Of a stretch of DNA of 64,000 nucleotides, positions 26,101 through 41,100 are shown one piece after another. Under the pieces are notes generated by a model. The model was not told the origin of the DNA. It saw nothing but the letters and a program-made list of their open reading frames with translations, and made no database searches. Both the position numbers and the translations under genes were made by a program. How positions within the stretch are numbered: position 1 is the first letter of the stretch; each line of letters opens with the position of its first letter. Source of the DNA: Dichetophora obliterata (Eukaryota; Arthropoda; Insecta; Diptera; Sciomyzidae); assembly GCA_963920525.1 (NCBI GenBank), contig OY986435.1, forward strand, positions 227,247,293 to 227,311,292, written 5' to 3'.

Positions 26101-29100
26101 AAAAACACAAGCAATTACTACGAGCGCTATGTTAACAGTAATTTTTTAATAGCAACCGTTAAGTATTTAACCATTTACTTAAGTGCACGTGTGGTGAAAT
26201 GAAAAATGAGCAATTAAAAATGTACACTTCAAAATCGAATACTAAGAATTGTTGAGTACAAGTTCACAGCGCGCTGTGAATTTAACTGTGAAATTTCGAA
26301 AGAATAAAGAAAGAATTCAACTGCAGTGCGTGAAGTAAATTCACATATTGCTTGCAGTTGCAATTTATTGTAAACAACAGGTTGCATACAAAATAAGTGG
26401 ACTATTTGACAAAGAGGTGAAATTGAGTTAGTTGTCAATTATCGAAGTTTTAAAACAATTCCATTTTTTTATACAGGCAATTTTTTCAGAACACTCTCAA
26501 AGCGAAACATGATCAAAAATACTCAAGAGCCAAAAATGTATTTCCCTTACAAGAAACCACAACCACACGTACCCTCAACTTATTTCGCAGAAAAGTTGGT
26601 TAAAAATAATTTATTGCTGCTGCACTAAAGGTGCTGCACTGATGGAGCATAAATATTCAAAAAATGTGAAAAACTCTTAAATATATTATGCACATTTTAA
26701 AAGCTCTCTTAAAGGGAGGTTTTGGGCAAACAATTTTTTGAAAATCGAATTTATTTTTTAAATTAATTATTGTTGTACAACTATTCAAGAATATGTAAAC
26801 AAAATTTTCAAATCAATCCCGTTTATAATACAGATTCTGTTCCTCGTAAAACCCGGAGCTCCAGAGTAACTTCAACTAGCCAGAGTATCCTTAAACGCGT
26901 TTTTCTCGAAACATACATTTTCAATATGGGCCACACTACTGCAAACAAACTAAAGCCTGGTTTTCACTAAGTCACTTTCAATGACAAAAATCACTGATGT
27001 CATTGGGCTTCTTGACCATATGACGTCAAATGCGTTTTCATTGAAACACAAAAACTGACATAAATTCGATTGTCAAAGACTGACGTGGAATGTATGTGCC
27101 AATTGATTGCCATACCCAGCTAGAACAGTAACTGTTACATACGGCGTATATAACACAAGCGGTCACACGATTTGCGTTACGTCCATATAAAATTTTTCAT
27201 ACAAAACTTGTAACCATTGCTCAAGCGGTGATCAAAATGTCACAAGGTTTGCATCTCTGATTCTCATCCGTGTGATCTTGCATCCCTTTCAGCCACACAT
27301 GTTTTTACAATGAGAAAAATATATAGCTAAACTGCTCACACCAATTGTAAATTCAGTTGTGCACTATCCTCCCCTCTCCCTATGCCGTTGTGTCTAACCC
27401 ACCCCCTAGCCATCAGGTTAGAGCTCTGGCCTGTTATATGACAAATTATAAACGCAATTGTTTAAAGGTTTTGCATTAATATTTTAATAAAATATTAACC
27501 TTCCGGATAGATTAAGCATTTTGATTATAAAATTTTAACCAGCAAAAAATTATAAAAGAATAATTCAGCATGAACAGCACATAACATCAAAAGCACATTT
27601 TCGCAGTTGCTTGTTTTTTCAAACGATTTGTCCCAAGTATTCATCATCATCTATTCAATTTCTTAATCTGAAAAGAAAAATTATTAAATTTCGTATGCAA
27701 TTTTTTTAATATATTTTCAAAAACTTCCATTTGATTGAACCGCTTTGTGTTGCATGTTTATTTTTTTAAATTAAGGCATAATTTTACTTTGCATCCCAAG
27801 CATAAATATGTTTTTAAGATAATCTTCTTTAGCACCAGGTATGCCAACCACGATTTTCCCGATTTACGGGAATTCGAATAAAATGCTAAGCGAAGGTAAA
27901 AAGAGACAAACATATACATCTATGGCACTTAGTCTGCCAGATAAAGGAACCACCAGAGAGTATAAATTATATAGAGATGTCAGTTCGAGGTTCACTCAAG
28001 TTTCGTTGTACAAGCGTTCGGAAAATAGAAAAACAAAACAAAAATAATTGTGCTTTTGCCTCAGCAGATGTTCCATGCTCACCTATAAAAAAGTATAGGC
28101 AGCGTCAAAACGAACGCTGAGGCAAAGCATAATTATTTTTGTTTTGTTTTTCTATTCTCCGGACGCTTGTATAACGAAACTTGAGTGAAATAGCATTCGA
28201 AGTCGAACTGGGACCTCTATATAATTCTATTGAGTTTTGAAAAAACAACTTAAGTCTATCTGAAAGTCATAGACAAAGCCCTTTAAGTTGATATGAAATT
28301 CATATGGACTTAAGTTGTTTTGTCTATGAATTTCAGATAGACTTAAGTTGTTTTGTCAAAACTCCACAGAATTTATACTCTCTGGAACCACCGCTAAGCA
28401 TGTACACAAACCAGTTTGGAAATACATTTTCAACGTTGCAGTAGCTGTTGATTTTTTTGGCATCATTGGCTGAGTTCACAAGAGAAGCAAATGATCATCA
28501 CTTTGTCTTGTTATCTCTTACTGCCTTTGTCTGAATGATTCAGGTCTTATGCCCTGGTTATGCTAGACAAACATGTTTGGTGAACTGATTTTGTTGTTAG
28601 TGTTTTACGAATAAAATGAGAAATGAACTTTTTCTCCTGCTCATTTTTTCGCTCTCACGCCAAACATTTTTTTTTTTTAACTGAATTTTATATTCTTTCA
28701 ACAAACGTAGCATAACCAGGAAACGAATATTTGATAAAAGAAGAAAGTGAACAAAATTAAATAGCAAACATGTTTGCCTAGCATAACCAGGGCATTAGCA
28801 TCATCAAACTTTTGATTACTTTCGAAGTTAATTTTCGATCTTACAGAGAGTTAATTTTTTTAGCTGGAAAAACAAAAACAAATTTGGATTCATTCAAGCA
28901 TTTGTTTCTTGTGTGAACTCAGACATTGAGACCAAAATACATAAGAAAAAAGGAATAAGAAATTAGCGTGGGCCATAAAGTAAGTTAAATTAAAACAATT
29001 TCGAAATGTTTACACACTATACTTATATATAATATTATGTTTGACATTCTTTTTTAAATAGGTCAACAAAAAGTTCGACCAAACCGTGCTGATATAAAAT

Positions 29101-32100
29101 AGAAACGATTTATTGAAGAGTTACATGCAAATGTTGAGCAACTAAAATTAAAAAATGTTTACAGCAAAGCGAAAAAATAACATAACGAAATAAAGATGAA
29201 TATATTTAAACATTTTGATTTGATGGCTAAACTGACCGCGACATTACTTAATCGATATCTCATGTTGTTTTTTCCAATTTAAAAATTAGCCTAAAAAAGA
29301 AAAGTTGGCAACACTACGATTTATTTCATTCATAAATTAACACAGCTGCCATTGTTACCCCTATCACTCCATGCAATAATTTTGCACTTTTCGGAAGAAA
29401 ATAATGTGTTTTTTATGTATAGAATTGTATTTCACATGAAATAAAGCTTTTTACATATTTTTATTTTCGTTTTGAAGCCAATCAAAAACAAACGTGTTGG
29501 AAAAACTAAGTAACATAATTAGCAACTGACTTATTCACCTCACTATTTTAGCAAATTGACAGTTGAGCTAAAACATATTCAGATAAGGGCTAAGAAATTC
29601 GTGGTGAACGAATTTTTCTCGTTCGTGTGTTTTACTTCACCACTTTTCGGGTTCCCCACAGAAGTTTCCTATCTTGTTATCTTTGACAGCTGTCTAGCAG
29701 GGTACTGTTTTCACTTTCGATGTTATTTGTGAAATGTCATCGGTTTTTCAGTTGTGTTTTTTCGTCAACAACAGCTGATGTTTTATATTTGAAAATGATA
29801 GAAAATGTTTCTTTGTGGTGAAATTTATAAAATACTGTTAATTTTATTAGATTTATAGCAAAAGTGCACTAAAATAAAGATTATCACAGTGGCCAGTGTT
29901 GGTTCGAAATGAACCACCGCCACGTTCTATCGCAAGATACGTCTTCAAGATTTGCGCCGCTGCAGTTGCTCCGCCAGCAGCCTGTCTACGTCTTGCTGCT
30001 CCCAACTGGACAGGCTTCTAACAAGGCGACTGCAAGTGCTTTCCCTCATCCTTGTCACTAATTGGAAGCAACAAAAGTGGATAAACTCCTGACAAAGCAA
30101 CCGCAACAACGCGAATCCCAAAAATCCGTCCTGTGACAAATCCCCTTGAAGCAACCGGGCACTGCAATAATACCTGTTTAAGTGCACTTTCCTTTTAAAC
30201 CAATTAAAATAACAATATTTCAAAAACTTTGCCAGCAGTGAAACGAAAAAAATTTAAAACAAAATTTTTTGCAGGCAACAACTGACACAAAATGCCAACA
30301 TGTTGGCATTTCGATTTTTCTTGTCATACAACGATATATTGATTGACATGCAAAAGTTTATCTGTTCTCACTTGTTTGTGATTTTATATGACAATCAGTG
30401 GTCATATATGACAACAAATGTAAATGACAATACGTTTCCGCTAGTCTGACAACATTTGCCATTGAAAAATGACGTAGTGAAAACCAGGCTTAATCGTCCG
30501 ATTTAAATTTTATTTTTGAAGCGAAGCTTTTTACGCCTCGTTTTGTGATTTGCTTTAGTGAAATCTCAAAAACGACACTTTTTTCTTAGAATTGTTGTTG
30601 CTTTTTGCTTTCTTCTGTTACACCAAGATAATATAATATTAAAAATATTTTATAGTATACAGTGAGAATCCTTCGATTAATAGTCCTATACACTACCAAC
30701 TGATCCATTATTCCTTGTTGCGTTGGTTGGTTTCTATAAGTATTAACTGAAGATATGTTGCACCAGATAGCATCTTAACATATAAAAGGCAAGCACGCTA
30801 CTCCGTGTTCAATAACTGTTCAGCCTAAAACTATGCATAACTTAATACATAAAAGGCAAGCTGCTGCTCCGCACTCAGTATTTCTCAAATTGTAATTATT
30901 TTTTGACAGTAAAGTAATTTTACAAGACACAATGTTCTCAAAAATGTGCAGCCTGAAAGTATGCACAGAAAATATATTTGATACTTATCAGCGACAATAT
31001 TGGGTTTTTACATTAGTACGTTTTTGATCTATCTACCTCTTTTCTTCATCCTTTTTTAAAAATGTTATGACGAATTTAATGAAATTCTTTTGAGTCGATT
31101 TGAGTCAATTGTAACAAAAAAAATAATTGTATCAGCCGCAAAACGACACCTGAGTTGATGCGTATTGAAGGTTGCAAGGGCAGTTTGTAAATTTGTGTAT
31201 GAATATGATTGTTACCAATCTCGACTTTTTGCACTTTTACACTTGAACTAATTTTTTAACACTGCTTCAATACGTAAAGTGTTATTTAAAGTGGTACATT
31301 TGCATCTTACAAAAATCAAGTGTATAAAAAATTAAGCTTTAAAAAGAGGAAAAAGTGCTTTCGGCATAAGGCTTCAAAAAGGAAGTGTGCGAAGGACCTG
31401 TCGTAGGACAGGCTTTTATACTTGTAAATAAATAAAATCATATGGTTTGTTTTTCTTATTCCTTTATGCACTTTCTAATTGCTGTAAAATCACTAAATAA
31501 ATTATCGTCAGTGCATTTTTGAAGCGAAGCTTTTTTTACGCCTCGTTTTGTGATTGGTTTGAGTGAAATCTCAAAAACGACACTTTTTTCTATACACCTT
31601 TTTCTTAGAATTATTGTTGCTTTTTGCTTTCGTCTGTTACACCAAGATAATATAAAATGAAAAATATTTTATAGGATGCGGTGAGAATCGAATTCGTAAC
31701 CCTTCGATTGATAGTCCTATACACTACCAACTGATCGAATATTCTTTCGTTGGCTTGGTTGTTTTATTCCATATTAAGTATTTACTGAAGATATTTTGTA
31801 CCAATTAACAATTTTAAAACATAAAAGACAAGCGTTCTGCTCTGCACCTATATCGTTCAAACTGTCCTGAAAAATGTTCAGCCTGAAAGTATGCACATCT
31901 GAATACATAAAAGTCATTGCCATTGATACAGTGCTTTTACAACATATCCTCCAAAATGTTCAGCCTGAAGTTATGCATATACCTACAGATTATTTTTTGC
32001 TATACACAGTGTTGCCAGTATATTTATGTTTAATTTCCCACAAACATATGAAAAAATTCTCTTTTTTCCCTTTTACAATTTTGTAAAATCTGTAAAATAT

Positions 32101-35100
32101 CTTTCAAAAGTAACTTTATTCAGGTATAGAATGTAATTCACAAAAGTTCATTAAAGTATTAAATAACATAGCACATGTTCGTAAACATAAGCATACAAAA
32201 AATTTTATATCTGAAAGAATTATAGTATAGAATCTGTTTTAAAACTATTTTCTCTGATTAATACATAAGAATTTGTTATAAAAAAAATCTTTTCAATACA
32301 AACCCAGTGACGAAAGTAGAATTCCAAGACGTTGTCTTTAAGACCGTCGTTGAATAATACGGGTTTTTGCTGACATGTATTTATAAATTCAGGAGTAAAA
32401 TAAATCGTATGAAATGTTTGTCAAAAAATTTTTCAATGGTAGCGCTACCATTGTTAAAGAAAAATTTTTTGACAATGCGCTACCATTGTTGTTCACAACA
32501 GTTGTCTGCGCTGAATGCGGCCAATTACAGCACTGTACTAAATTTTTCTTAGACACAAACCAATCGTGTTTGTCATGTGCATATCTATATAACATACAAA
32601 GATCGGCTGGACCAATTTAAATAATCTCTTAATTATTGGATTTTTCTTTGCCCCAAATAGCAAAACAGTTTTTAAAATATCGGAAAAATTCACGGAAAAA
32701 ATTATATGAAAGTTAATTATCTACATTAATAAAAATCATTTTCTGTTTGTTTGACCAGAATACAAATCTTAACGGCTGGACGGATTTAACTCAAATTTGG
32801 CTCACATTTTACTTGTATCTTAGATTATGCTTTGGCATAATTAGTTTTGACCACGCCTCTTCCACCCTTTTACAACTAAGGGAAATCAACCAACTAGCAT
32901 ACTTTTTTTAACGAAAAGCTTCGTTTAATTAATTTTAAAAAAATTCTGTAATTTTGACACCAAAAAAATTCACATATCTTCAAGATTCCACAAGTTTTTA
33001 GTACAACGTCTTTTTCTAATAACGCCGTTTCCTAAGAACGACAAAAAACCATTTTGCATATTTCCATACGCTTTACATCAAAAGCTTATTTTTTTCTGGC
33101 TAAAAATCGTTATCTTCTGAACGAATAAAATCTAAACATCAAAATTGTACGTTTTTTCCCCCGAGTAACACCGGGTATATCAGCTAGTAAATAATAAAAA
33201 AGCAACTTTATTTTATACGAACATTTTGAAACATTGTTAAATAATAAGCCTGTGATATATTTTTTTTTTTTTTTGTTTTTAACTATAACTTATTAAGAAT
33301 TCTTAAATATACTACTTGAAAAAATATAAACTTTTTGCAAAAAGACTTAGTTCCACAAGATTAAATACTTCAGCCATATTATACTCTTCTTCCTCAGCCA
33401 TATTAGACTCGTCTCGTCTTTCTTAAAGTGTTGTTTATTTCATATATCAAACTTTTCATTTTTAAAATTATTCGATCAGATATCGAAAGCAACTTGCAGC
33501 AATGGTTTTGAGCCTTCATGAATCATTTCTCTCGATTGATTGAAGTTAGCATATTTAACTTTAATTTGTTACGAATTTTAGTTTAAGTCATATTTATTAT
33601 GAATTTATGGAATAAATACGTTCCACAACTGCATTAGAATGTGGCAAAGAAAGCAGAATAGATGCTAACTTACAGATATTGCCAAATATTTTTTTCTTTA
33701 CTGGTTTCTTAATTTTGTATGTCGATTCCCAAAATTCTTCGCTTTCGGATGGCACTTTGTTTTTAAAAATATATCTCCAAGGAACTGTTAACAAAGATTC
33801 GTATTTGATATCTCCTGCAAGTCGATACCCTACAGGAAAAATCGGAAGGCTTCCATCTAAAAGTGATAAAGAAACATTCAAGCTTTTGGAAGCTTGAGGG
33901 TAGTTTTGTATTTATGTTGTTTCCAAACCGCTTCTTTAAGACAAATGCATGTGGAAACTTTTACTTATTGTCAAGCAATATTAACAGAAAATTTTAATGT
34001 CATTCTTTCCTAGCCGCTTATTATTGAATGGTAGCGCGCTTGACTGTCGCTCAGGGGTCCCGGGTTTAAAATCTGGCCAGGAATTTTCATAACAAGGGAG
34101 AGGAATCCACATTAATTTTTAGAACAGGGAAGAGGACTGCTTCCAATTCACTTTTTAAGACAGCGGAGAGGAATGTTTCCACATTCATTTTTAACACAGC
34201 GGAGTGGAAAAAAGAAATGGAGTGTCCTATATTCCATGGAATGTTTCCTGTTTATATCCAGGAATGTTTCCATTTCCTGGAGGGTAATAAAGAGGAAGTT
34301 CTCGGAAAGAAGATCTTACATGAATTTAACATCTTTTAGGACGTAAGAAAAAAGCATTATTAATAATTTCTTAATGACTAGGTTTTAACATTTCCTTGAT
34401 TAAAAATATCATAAAATTCTGGCATATTGATAGTATAACCTATTTTATTTTGGCCAGTACAGGGGAAGTGTACTCTTTCCCCTTCGTCATAAAACTCACG
34501 TAAATTCACCACGGTTGGTCCTACGAGCTCAAATTCTCACTTTCAAGTCTTGAACAATGTAAAAGGGGTCTATGTCTATCTTAACAATAATCTGGAATGC
34601 TTCAGGTTCATCTGTACGACCGTAAGCATTATATTGTTGGTGGTTGTGGCTGTTGTGTGGAAGACGGTGGTGGATAATCGATTGTTAATGAATCTATGAT
34701 GTCTTCGACGCTAACGCTTTCTTCCCCGGATGGCTCTTTGAATATTGTAAGCTTGGCACGACGTATGTCAAACCTAAGGCAGTTGCCTGCTTTCTCCAGA
34801 GCGTCCAACCACTCGTCCGTGGTGATCAGCAAGCAAGTCATACTTCATGCTTGATGACCAACTAGTCGTTTATATGGATTTCAGGGTTGTCAAGTTAGAG
34901 AACTTCGATGAGCTTGCTATTCTCAAGCTTCATCTTTGGCAACAAAATGCGAGCACGAGGTCTTTTCGGAATATTCTTGGCTGGGATAAGCTTGAGGCTT
35001 AAGCCATCCAATGCGTCCCTTATCTTAGAGACACACTCGCCTAGGAGTTTCTTGAAGAATTCATCCTCGCATTTGATTACTTGAAGTCCTCGCACTACTT

Positions 35101-38100
35101 CCTCGGATTCGAAAGAGGCAAGCCCACCGCCCTTGTTTTCAAGAAGGTGGTCAATGACCAACTCGGACAACTAGGCCTCGATGTTGTCCCAGTTCTCCGA
35201 AATCCGTTTGTAGCTGTTTGTGTTTGTGTCTATCAGCGCCACCTGCAGATGGCCACCTCACTGAAGGCTCGCTGACTGGTTGTTAGCTGCTCAACTACGG
35301 TTGACTTATCATCGACCTCTGCCCTTTTCGCAACATTCCGATTCCGCTTAGAATTGGCTCCGACAGCAGGTTGAGCGGCCTGGTACTTCAGGTAATCATC
35401 CACCGTGACCCGCCTCTCTTTTTGTCCTGCAAGTCTCGCCCCTTGACCGTTCCCTACTCAGCATTCTTCGCAATCTTGCTAAGAATGTGTAGAGCTTTAC
35501 CGTACCTAACTTTCAGACTCGCGCCATGGCATTTCCTGCTCCTATGGCCAGTATGGAGAAGGATTTCGATTGTACTGTCAAGCCACTGTGGATAGTTGTC
35601 TCGGATGTAGTGATTGGTGTTTGACTCGAAGGCCCAGGAGTACTATGCCTGGTACTCTCTGTGCCGTCAACGATTGTCTCCTGACTGGAGGCTAGCAAAT
35701 CATGTTCTGTGCTATCCTCTAGCACTACGGATTTTTTTAAAAGGTTTTTATTTATATTTGGTGTAAACATCTGGTTCTTCCCCCCTTGCCACCGGAGCAG
35801 TGCGGGAGACTATGAGGTGAAAGGGGAAAGGAAGGTAGTCCATGGCAAGCCCCAATATCATGGTAAAGGCAGTGTTTCTATTTGGTTCGGCCAGGTCAGA
35901 GAGGAGATACGCTTAAATACAGCACAGATTAGCCTTGGCTGCAAACTTTAAACGTGGTGTGCACCATCCCTCGACCCTAGAGTTAAGGGTTAGGAATAAG
36001 TTTTTGTTTTACTTAAGTTAGTTTTAAAATATCTTATATCTGCTATAGCTCTTTATAGGAATATTTTCTTTTCGAAATTTCAATAATAATTCTTTTAGAT
36101 CTTAAGTCTATTATGTCTTTTTTAAATCTTTTTATATTGTACTATAAAAGAGCATAACTCTTAGTGTACTTGGCTTTGATCTTATTCAATAAATTAAAAT
36201 TAAGTATATATAATTAAAATGTCAAGTTATTTAAAAAATCCTCCCAGCTGCCACGCATTGCTTATCGTTTTCTTTTCACACGTTTGTGTTGCGAGAGTTT
36301 AAATAAACTCCATGTTGCTCTCGACTTTCTCTTCTTTACTCAGCTAGCACAGCACAACAAAAAAAAACAGATAAGTCTCGATTTAGGCAAAAAGTGATAT
36401 GCATATAAATGCAGTCCTGCGCTCCAAACAGCCGCGGGCCTACCATACGACACAAAAGGCTAGAGCCTAGGGCGCGCCATTCGATCAAAACATGTTTCAA
36501 ATCTTCAAATAAAAACTGAATTGTAAATGTTGCGTTACAAATCAGTTTGATTAGGATTTAATAGCATCCCTGAAAATTAATTAAAAATTAAAGAAATCCA
36601 AGAAAATTTTTGAGTTTACTTGTCAGCATTGAATGAATTAAGAAAAAAAAAGATGCTGTCCATACAGAAAGAGGAAGAAGTAATGTGATAAGAAGATGAT
36701 GATGTTTTTACAGAAACACCATGGCTCAAATTTTTCTAATAACACGGGGAAAAACGATAAGGTAGACTCCGCCGTAATTGTTGCACTAAAGATAGTCACT
36801 AAACTATGTATTTGTTAAAACCAGGAACAAGAGCAAATGGAAAGCCTTGGAGACGAAGCATCAAATGCTTTACCATGCTAGGCATTAAATCATCAGAAAA
36901 AAAAATTGTTCCACTCATATTCAGTCCTGTGACTTGAGCGGTTCAAAAGTTTTAAATAGTACGCAATTCAGTTATGTACCTCAAGATCTTTTTACACGCA
37001 AATTAAAAGTTGTGAGTTGCATCCGTGATCATGGCTAATATTTTCTGAAAGCATAGGCGCCTTAATTTTCATTTCATGTCTGCTTTTTGGCAGTCCATCT
37101 CAATTATGTACAAGTGGATTTTTAGATTGGGAAAATTTTGCTGTAAGGGTAGAGTAAGTAAGAAAATTCGTCCCAACATAAAGACTATTTAAGTACATTG
37201 ATTACAAGGGAACGGATGAATGACCGTGTGCTAAGACGGGTGGTTTCTGTAGTCAAATCACTGGAAAAAAGTGGTTTTGTTTTCAAGGACATCTGAAAAA
37301 TAGGAGATAATCGGAATGGAAATTTTTTGGGATGCATACCTAGTAGAATATGACACTTTTCTTGCCAAATATTTGGAGATTTACGGCAATGCAGGCAAAA
37401 AAATGCAGTGGAAGAACATCACATAAATGCTTAGTTATGCTGTTGAAAAACATTTTATATGTGAGCTTGAAAATGCAAAATTTGTAGTCATCAATGTTAA
37501 TTTTATCCCGGATATTTTACATGTCGTCAAATGGCATTTATTAATATAAAAAAAAACTTTTTAAAAATGGTAAGCCAGTAGAAAGATTTATTTGTTTTGT
37601 CAAAAATTAAGGCCAAAAAGTAAAAGAACTAGCAGAAACGGTTTTAAAGGTACTTAAAAAAATTTGAATTGTGCATTAAGATTGTCGGGGGCAATCAAAC
37701 GATAATGCAGCTGTTATAGACATAGCATACCAGACGTAGCTTCTCTGGCCTCCAAAGAGAAATCATGATTTAAATACATAAGTCGACTATGTTCCTTGTG
37801 TTGGTCATTCTCTAAATCTTGTTGGAAAATTAAATCAGCATTTACACATCGGGGGAATATTTTACAAACTTATGCTGCTAAAACCGTAAAAAGTTTAACA
37901 ATTGCACTTTGCTCGACCAGATACAATGCAGCAATGCATTATTCGAGGGATGGAAGAATGATCTTAGTTCACTGCATTACATTGCTGACAACTAATGTGA
38001 AATACCCTTCTCACGGTGTTAAATCAAAGGAATTTTGAATAAATTGGAAAGAGTGAAAAGAAAAAATCGCCCAAAAACAAAATGAACAATCGCTCACTCT

Positions 38101-41100
38101 TATTATAGGTCTGTTCCCTTACTCGATTCAAGTATCTTGAAGCTGCTTGAATGCGTGTCTTTACGGAGCGTCTCGACGGGTTTTCTCATGTTATGAAATC
38201 AACACATAATTTTATCATTTATTATATAAATTAATTATTTTAAACATTTCTTCTGCATACTACTTTATTTTTAAATTTTGAAGAAAAATACAAAATGGCT
38301 GTAAAACAAGAAAAAAGACAGCTCATTGCCAACTCCATCTTGGCAATCTATTGCTTGCAATCTTGCATGCCATGTATTGCCAACTTCGGCAGTTAACTGG
38401 TTTCCATTGGTAATATTTGATGTTTGACAGATGGCATGCAATGAATTATTGCTAGTCGAGACGCCCTTTTACATATTTTTCAAGCTCGAGAGAACAAGCC
38501 TAATATCACTCTATATTCTATTACAATCACCCGAAACTAGCTTGAACTTTACTTGGCTCGAGCACGAATGAAGTGCTACTTCTTCCAATTGCTTTCCATT
38601 TCCAAATTATTGTCAATCAGCTGGCAACAGCAACTGTTCTGCTCGAAACTAGCTTGAAGTCGTTTCCCTACTTTTTTGCATATTCTCACATTTTGACAGA
38701 TAATTGAGTTACTCTCACAGATTGAACTTAACTCGAACTTTACTTGAAGTTAGTAAGACCTAATAATTATCAAGTGATTGCCTTTGTACGGAATGTTAAA
38801 AAAGAAACATTTTGTACGAGGGCAGATCATTTCATCATAAAAAGTCTTTTCTTCATAATTACTTCAGGAAAGCCGTTAACTCTCTTTAATTGCACAATGG
38901 AGTGAAATCATACAAAAACAATTTTTGAGCAATAATTCATCCTTCAAAATTTGGGTGACCATTCATTATGAAAAATCGCCCAAAAATTTGATTGATCATT
39001 TCCGTACTTTTAGGCGATTGTAACTTGCACAGACTTATACAGATGTGCGAATAATCGCCCAAACTCAAAATGAACAATCGTCAAAAAATGTTAGAATTTT
39101 TTTGGGCGATTGTGCATTTTCGTACTTTTGGGCGATTGTTTATAATGAATTGGCTGATTGTTCGCACAAATTGAGAAGAATGAATAATCGATGATAAAAT
39201 GATTGTTCATTTCGGGGTTGGGCGATTATTCGCACATCCGTATAAGTCTATGCTACAACACGCAACTACAACAACCCTTTTTGTCATAAATGAATAAGAG
39301 ATTCGTTTGTGGCAATGAGAGAGAGAGAGTGAGAGAGGCTTAACTCTCTAAGCTAAGTAAAGCGAAAACAAACAAACTGCTGAAGAAAGCATTTCAATGG
39401 AGGTCTTGAAAAGCACTTTCAAGGGAGCTTAAAAAGTGCTCTTCTCCATGCAAAAAAGTAATGTAAAAATGATGTAATGATTGCTGCCAATCATGATATC
39501 GACTTTTTTACGGGGCAGTAACTTGGAAGATGAATATTCTTACTAAAGTATTGCTCTCCCAATTTTTCTGTGTATTCCTTCTTTGAATTGTTCTGGTGAG
39601 CGTTCATGTTCAATATTAATAATAATAAAAAAAGGATATATTATCTTTAATTCCTATAATATATTGTAAGGAAATATTCGTAAGGAAATATCTTAGTCAG
39701 AGCTAACATCTAATTCCAATGGCAAATAATATTTGTAACTTTTTAATGCGTATTCTCTAAACTAAGGCATTCATTTATATTTTAATATATAAAAAGAATA
39801 AATATGTCACTTTTAACTTAACATTAATTTAACATGGAGCCTAGGGGCTCCAAAAAATTAAATCCAGCCTTGGCTTCAAAACAAAATAAAACAAAAGAAA
39901 TTTTTTTATTTCGTTTGATATGTATCGTCTTATGGATATTGGCCGTATTCAGCGCAGACAACTGTTGTGAGCTATAATGGTAGCGCTTCCTTAGTTCACG
40001 ATGTTTTTCTCTGAATGTGTTGCTACTCTACACGTCAGAAGTTAAATTCAATTTAATTTTTATGTAAATTTAATTCAATTGCAAAGGTTTCTCTCTTAAA
40101 TTTGCTGCGTTCTTTCTGCATTTATTAATTTAACAGCGTCAGTAACAGCATCTGACAGTTAAACAAACAGTTGTGTTCATGTAGCATAGAATTTGTTCGC
40201 TCGATTAAAAGGCGTTCGCTACTTTATCAGTTTTAGTTAGCGCTACCAAATTTGTACCATTCAGCGAATTTTTAAACAACAGTTGCCAACTGTTGTCTGC
40301 GCTGAATGCGGCCATTGATAAACAAAAAACGAAGCCGATGATAACTGCGGCCTGCAAGTTAGATATATAATTGTCAAAAATTTCTAATCATATATGTAAT
40401 GGATGCTTAATGTAATAGAGGAATTTTTCAGCTTGGAACATGAAGTGATCGAAACCGAAAGTAACAGATAGAAACCGAAAATAAGACCTTACAACGCTTT
40501 AATTCATTTTAAAGAGTATATGTTAATTTTAAATTTGCAAACTGTTCAACATAAATTTCTGTATGATATTCCAAATCAGTGTACGCAATCTTGTGCTCAA
40601 ATCAAAACGAGAAGTTTCATTTATTCATACTGTGTTCTCATCACTTACTTTCAAAATGTTATCAACAGTATTCATTCAATACATCATTCACAAAATTGCA
40701 AGATTAAATATTGAAAATTTCCCAAGGGACAATTACTTCTAAGGCTCACAGTGGTTTTAACATGAATTTAAAATATTTAAATCATGTTGTAGATGCATAT
40801 TTTTTTAGTTTTAATTTATAAATCTTTCAATATAATATTTCTTAAACTACGAATTAAACACATTTTTTATGATATATATTGTTTTAAAAAGAAAAATTAC
40901 ATAAAATATTACAATTAAATATTTTATCATTTTGTATGGGAGGTGGTTGAGGCAGAAAAAGATGTTTCCTTCATTTTACACATATTTACACTGAGAAAAA
41001 AACATACTTTAAAATTAAACAAAAAATATTAAAATTGAATTTTAACTCATTTGCGTTTCTACAAAACAAAATTTAAAACAAGCGTGTTTAATTTTCAAGT

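Larger units (their letters stand above)
26951..30492. mobile_element. 3.5-kb PIF/Harbinger-like element, degraded
   Basis: TAA at 26951-26953 and 30490-30492. The ends are AGCCTGGTTTTCACTAAGTC (left) and the inverse of AGCCTGGTTTTCACTACGTC (right), with caatg just inside both. A 3-bp TWA duplication is typical of PIF/Harbinger. Two other elements are nested in it (27946-28392 and 28547-28797). A more GC-rich core at about 29900-30200 may be worn transposase or captured coding sequence, but no catalytic motif is visible. Confidence 0.7.

Noticed and set aside
35371..35951. Plus-strand ORFs opposite the ORF1 remnant
   Set aside because: Shadows of the minus-strand LINE ORF1 region, without domains of their own.
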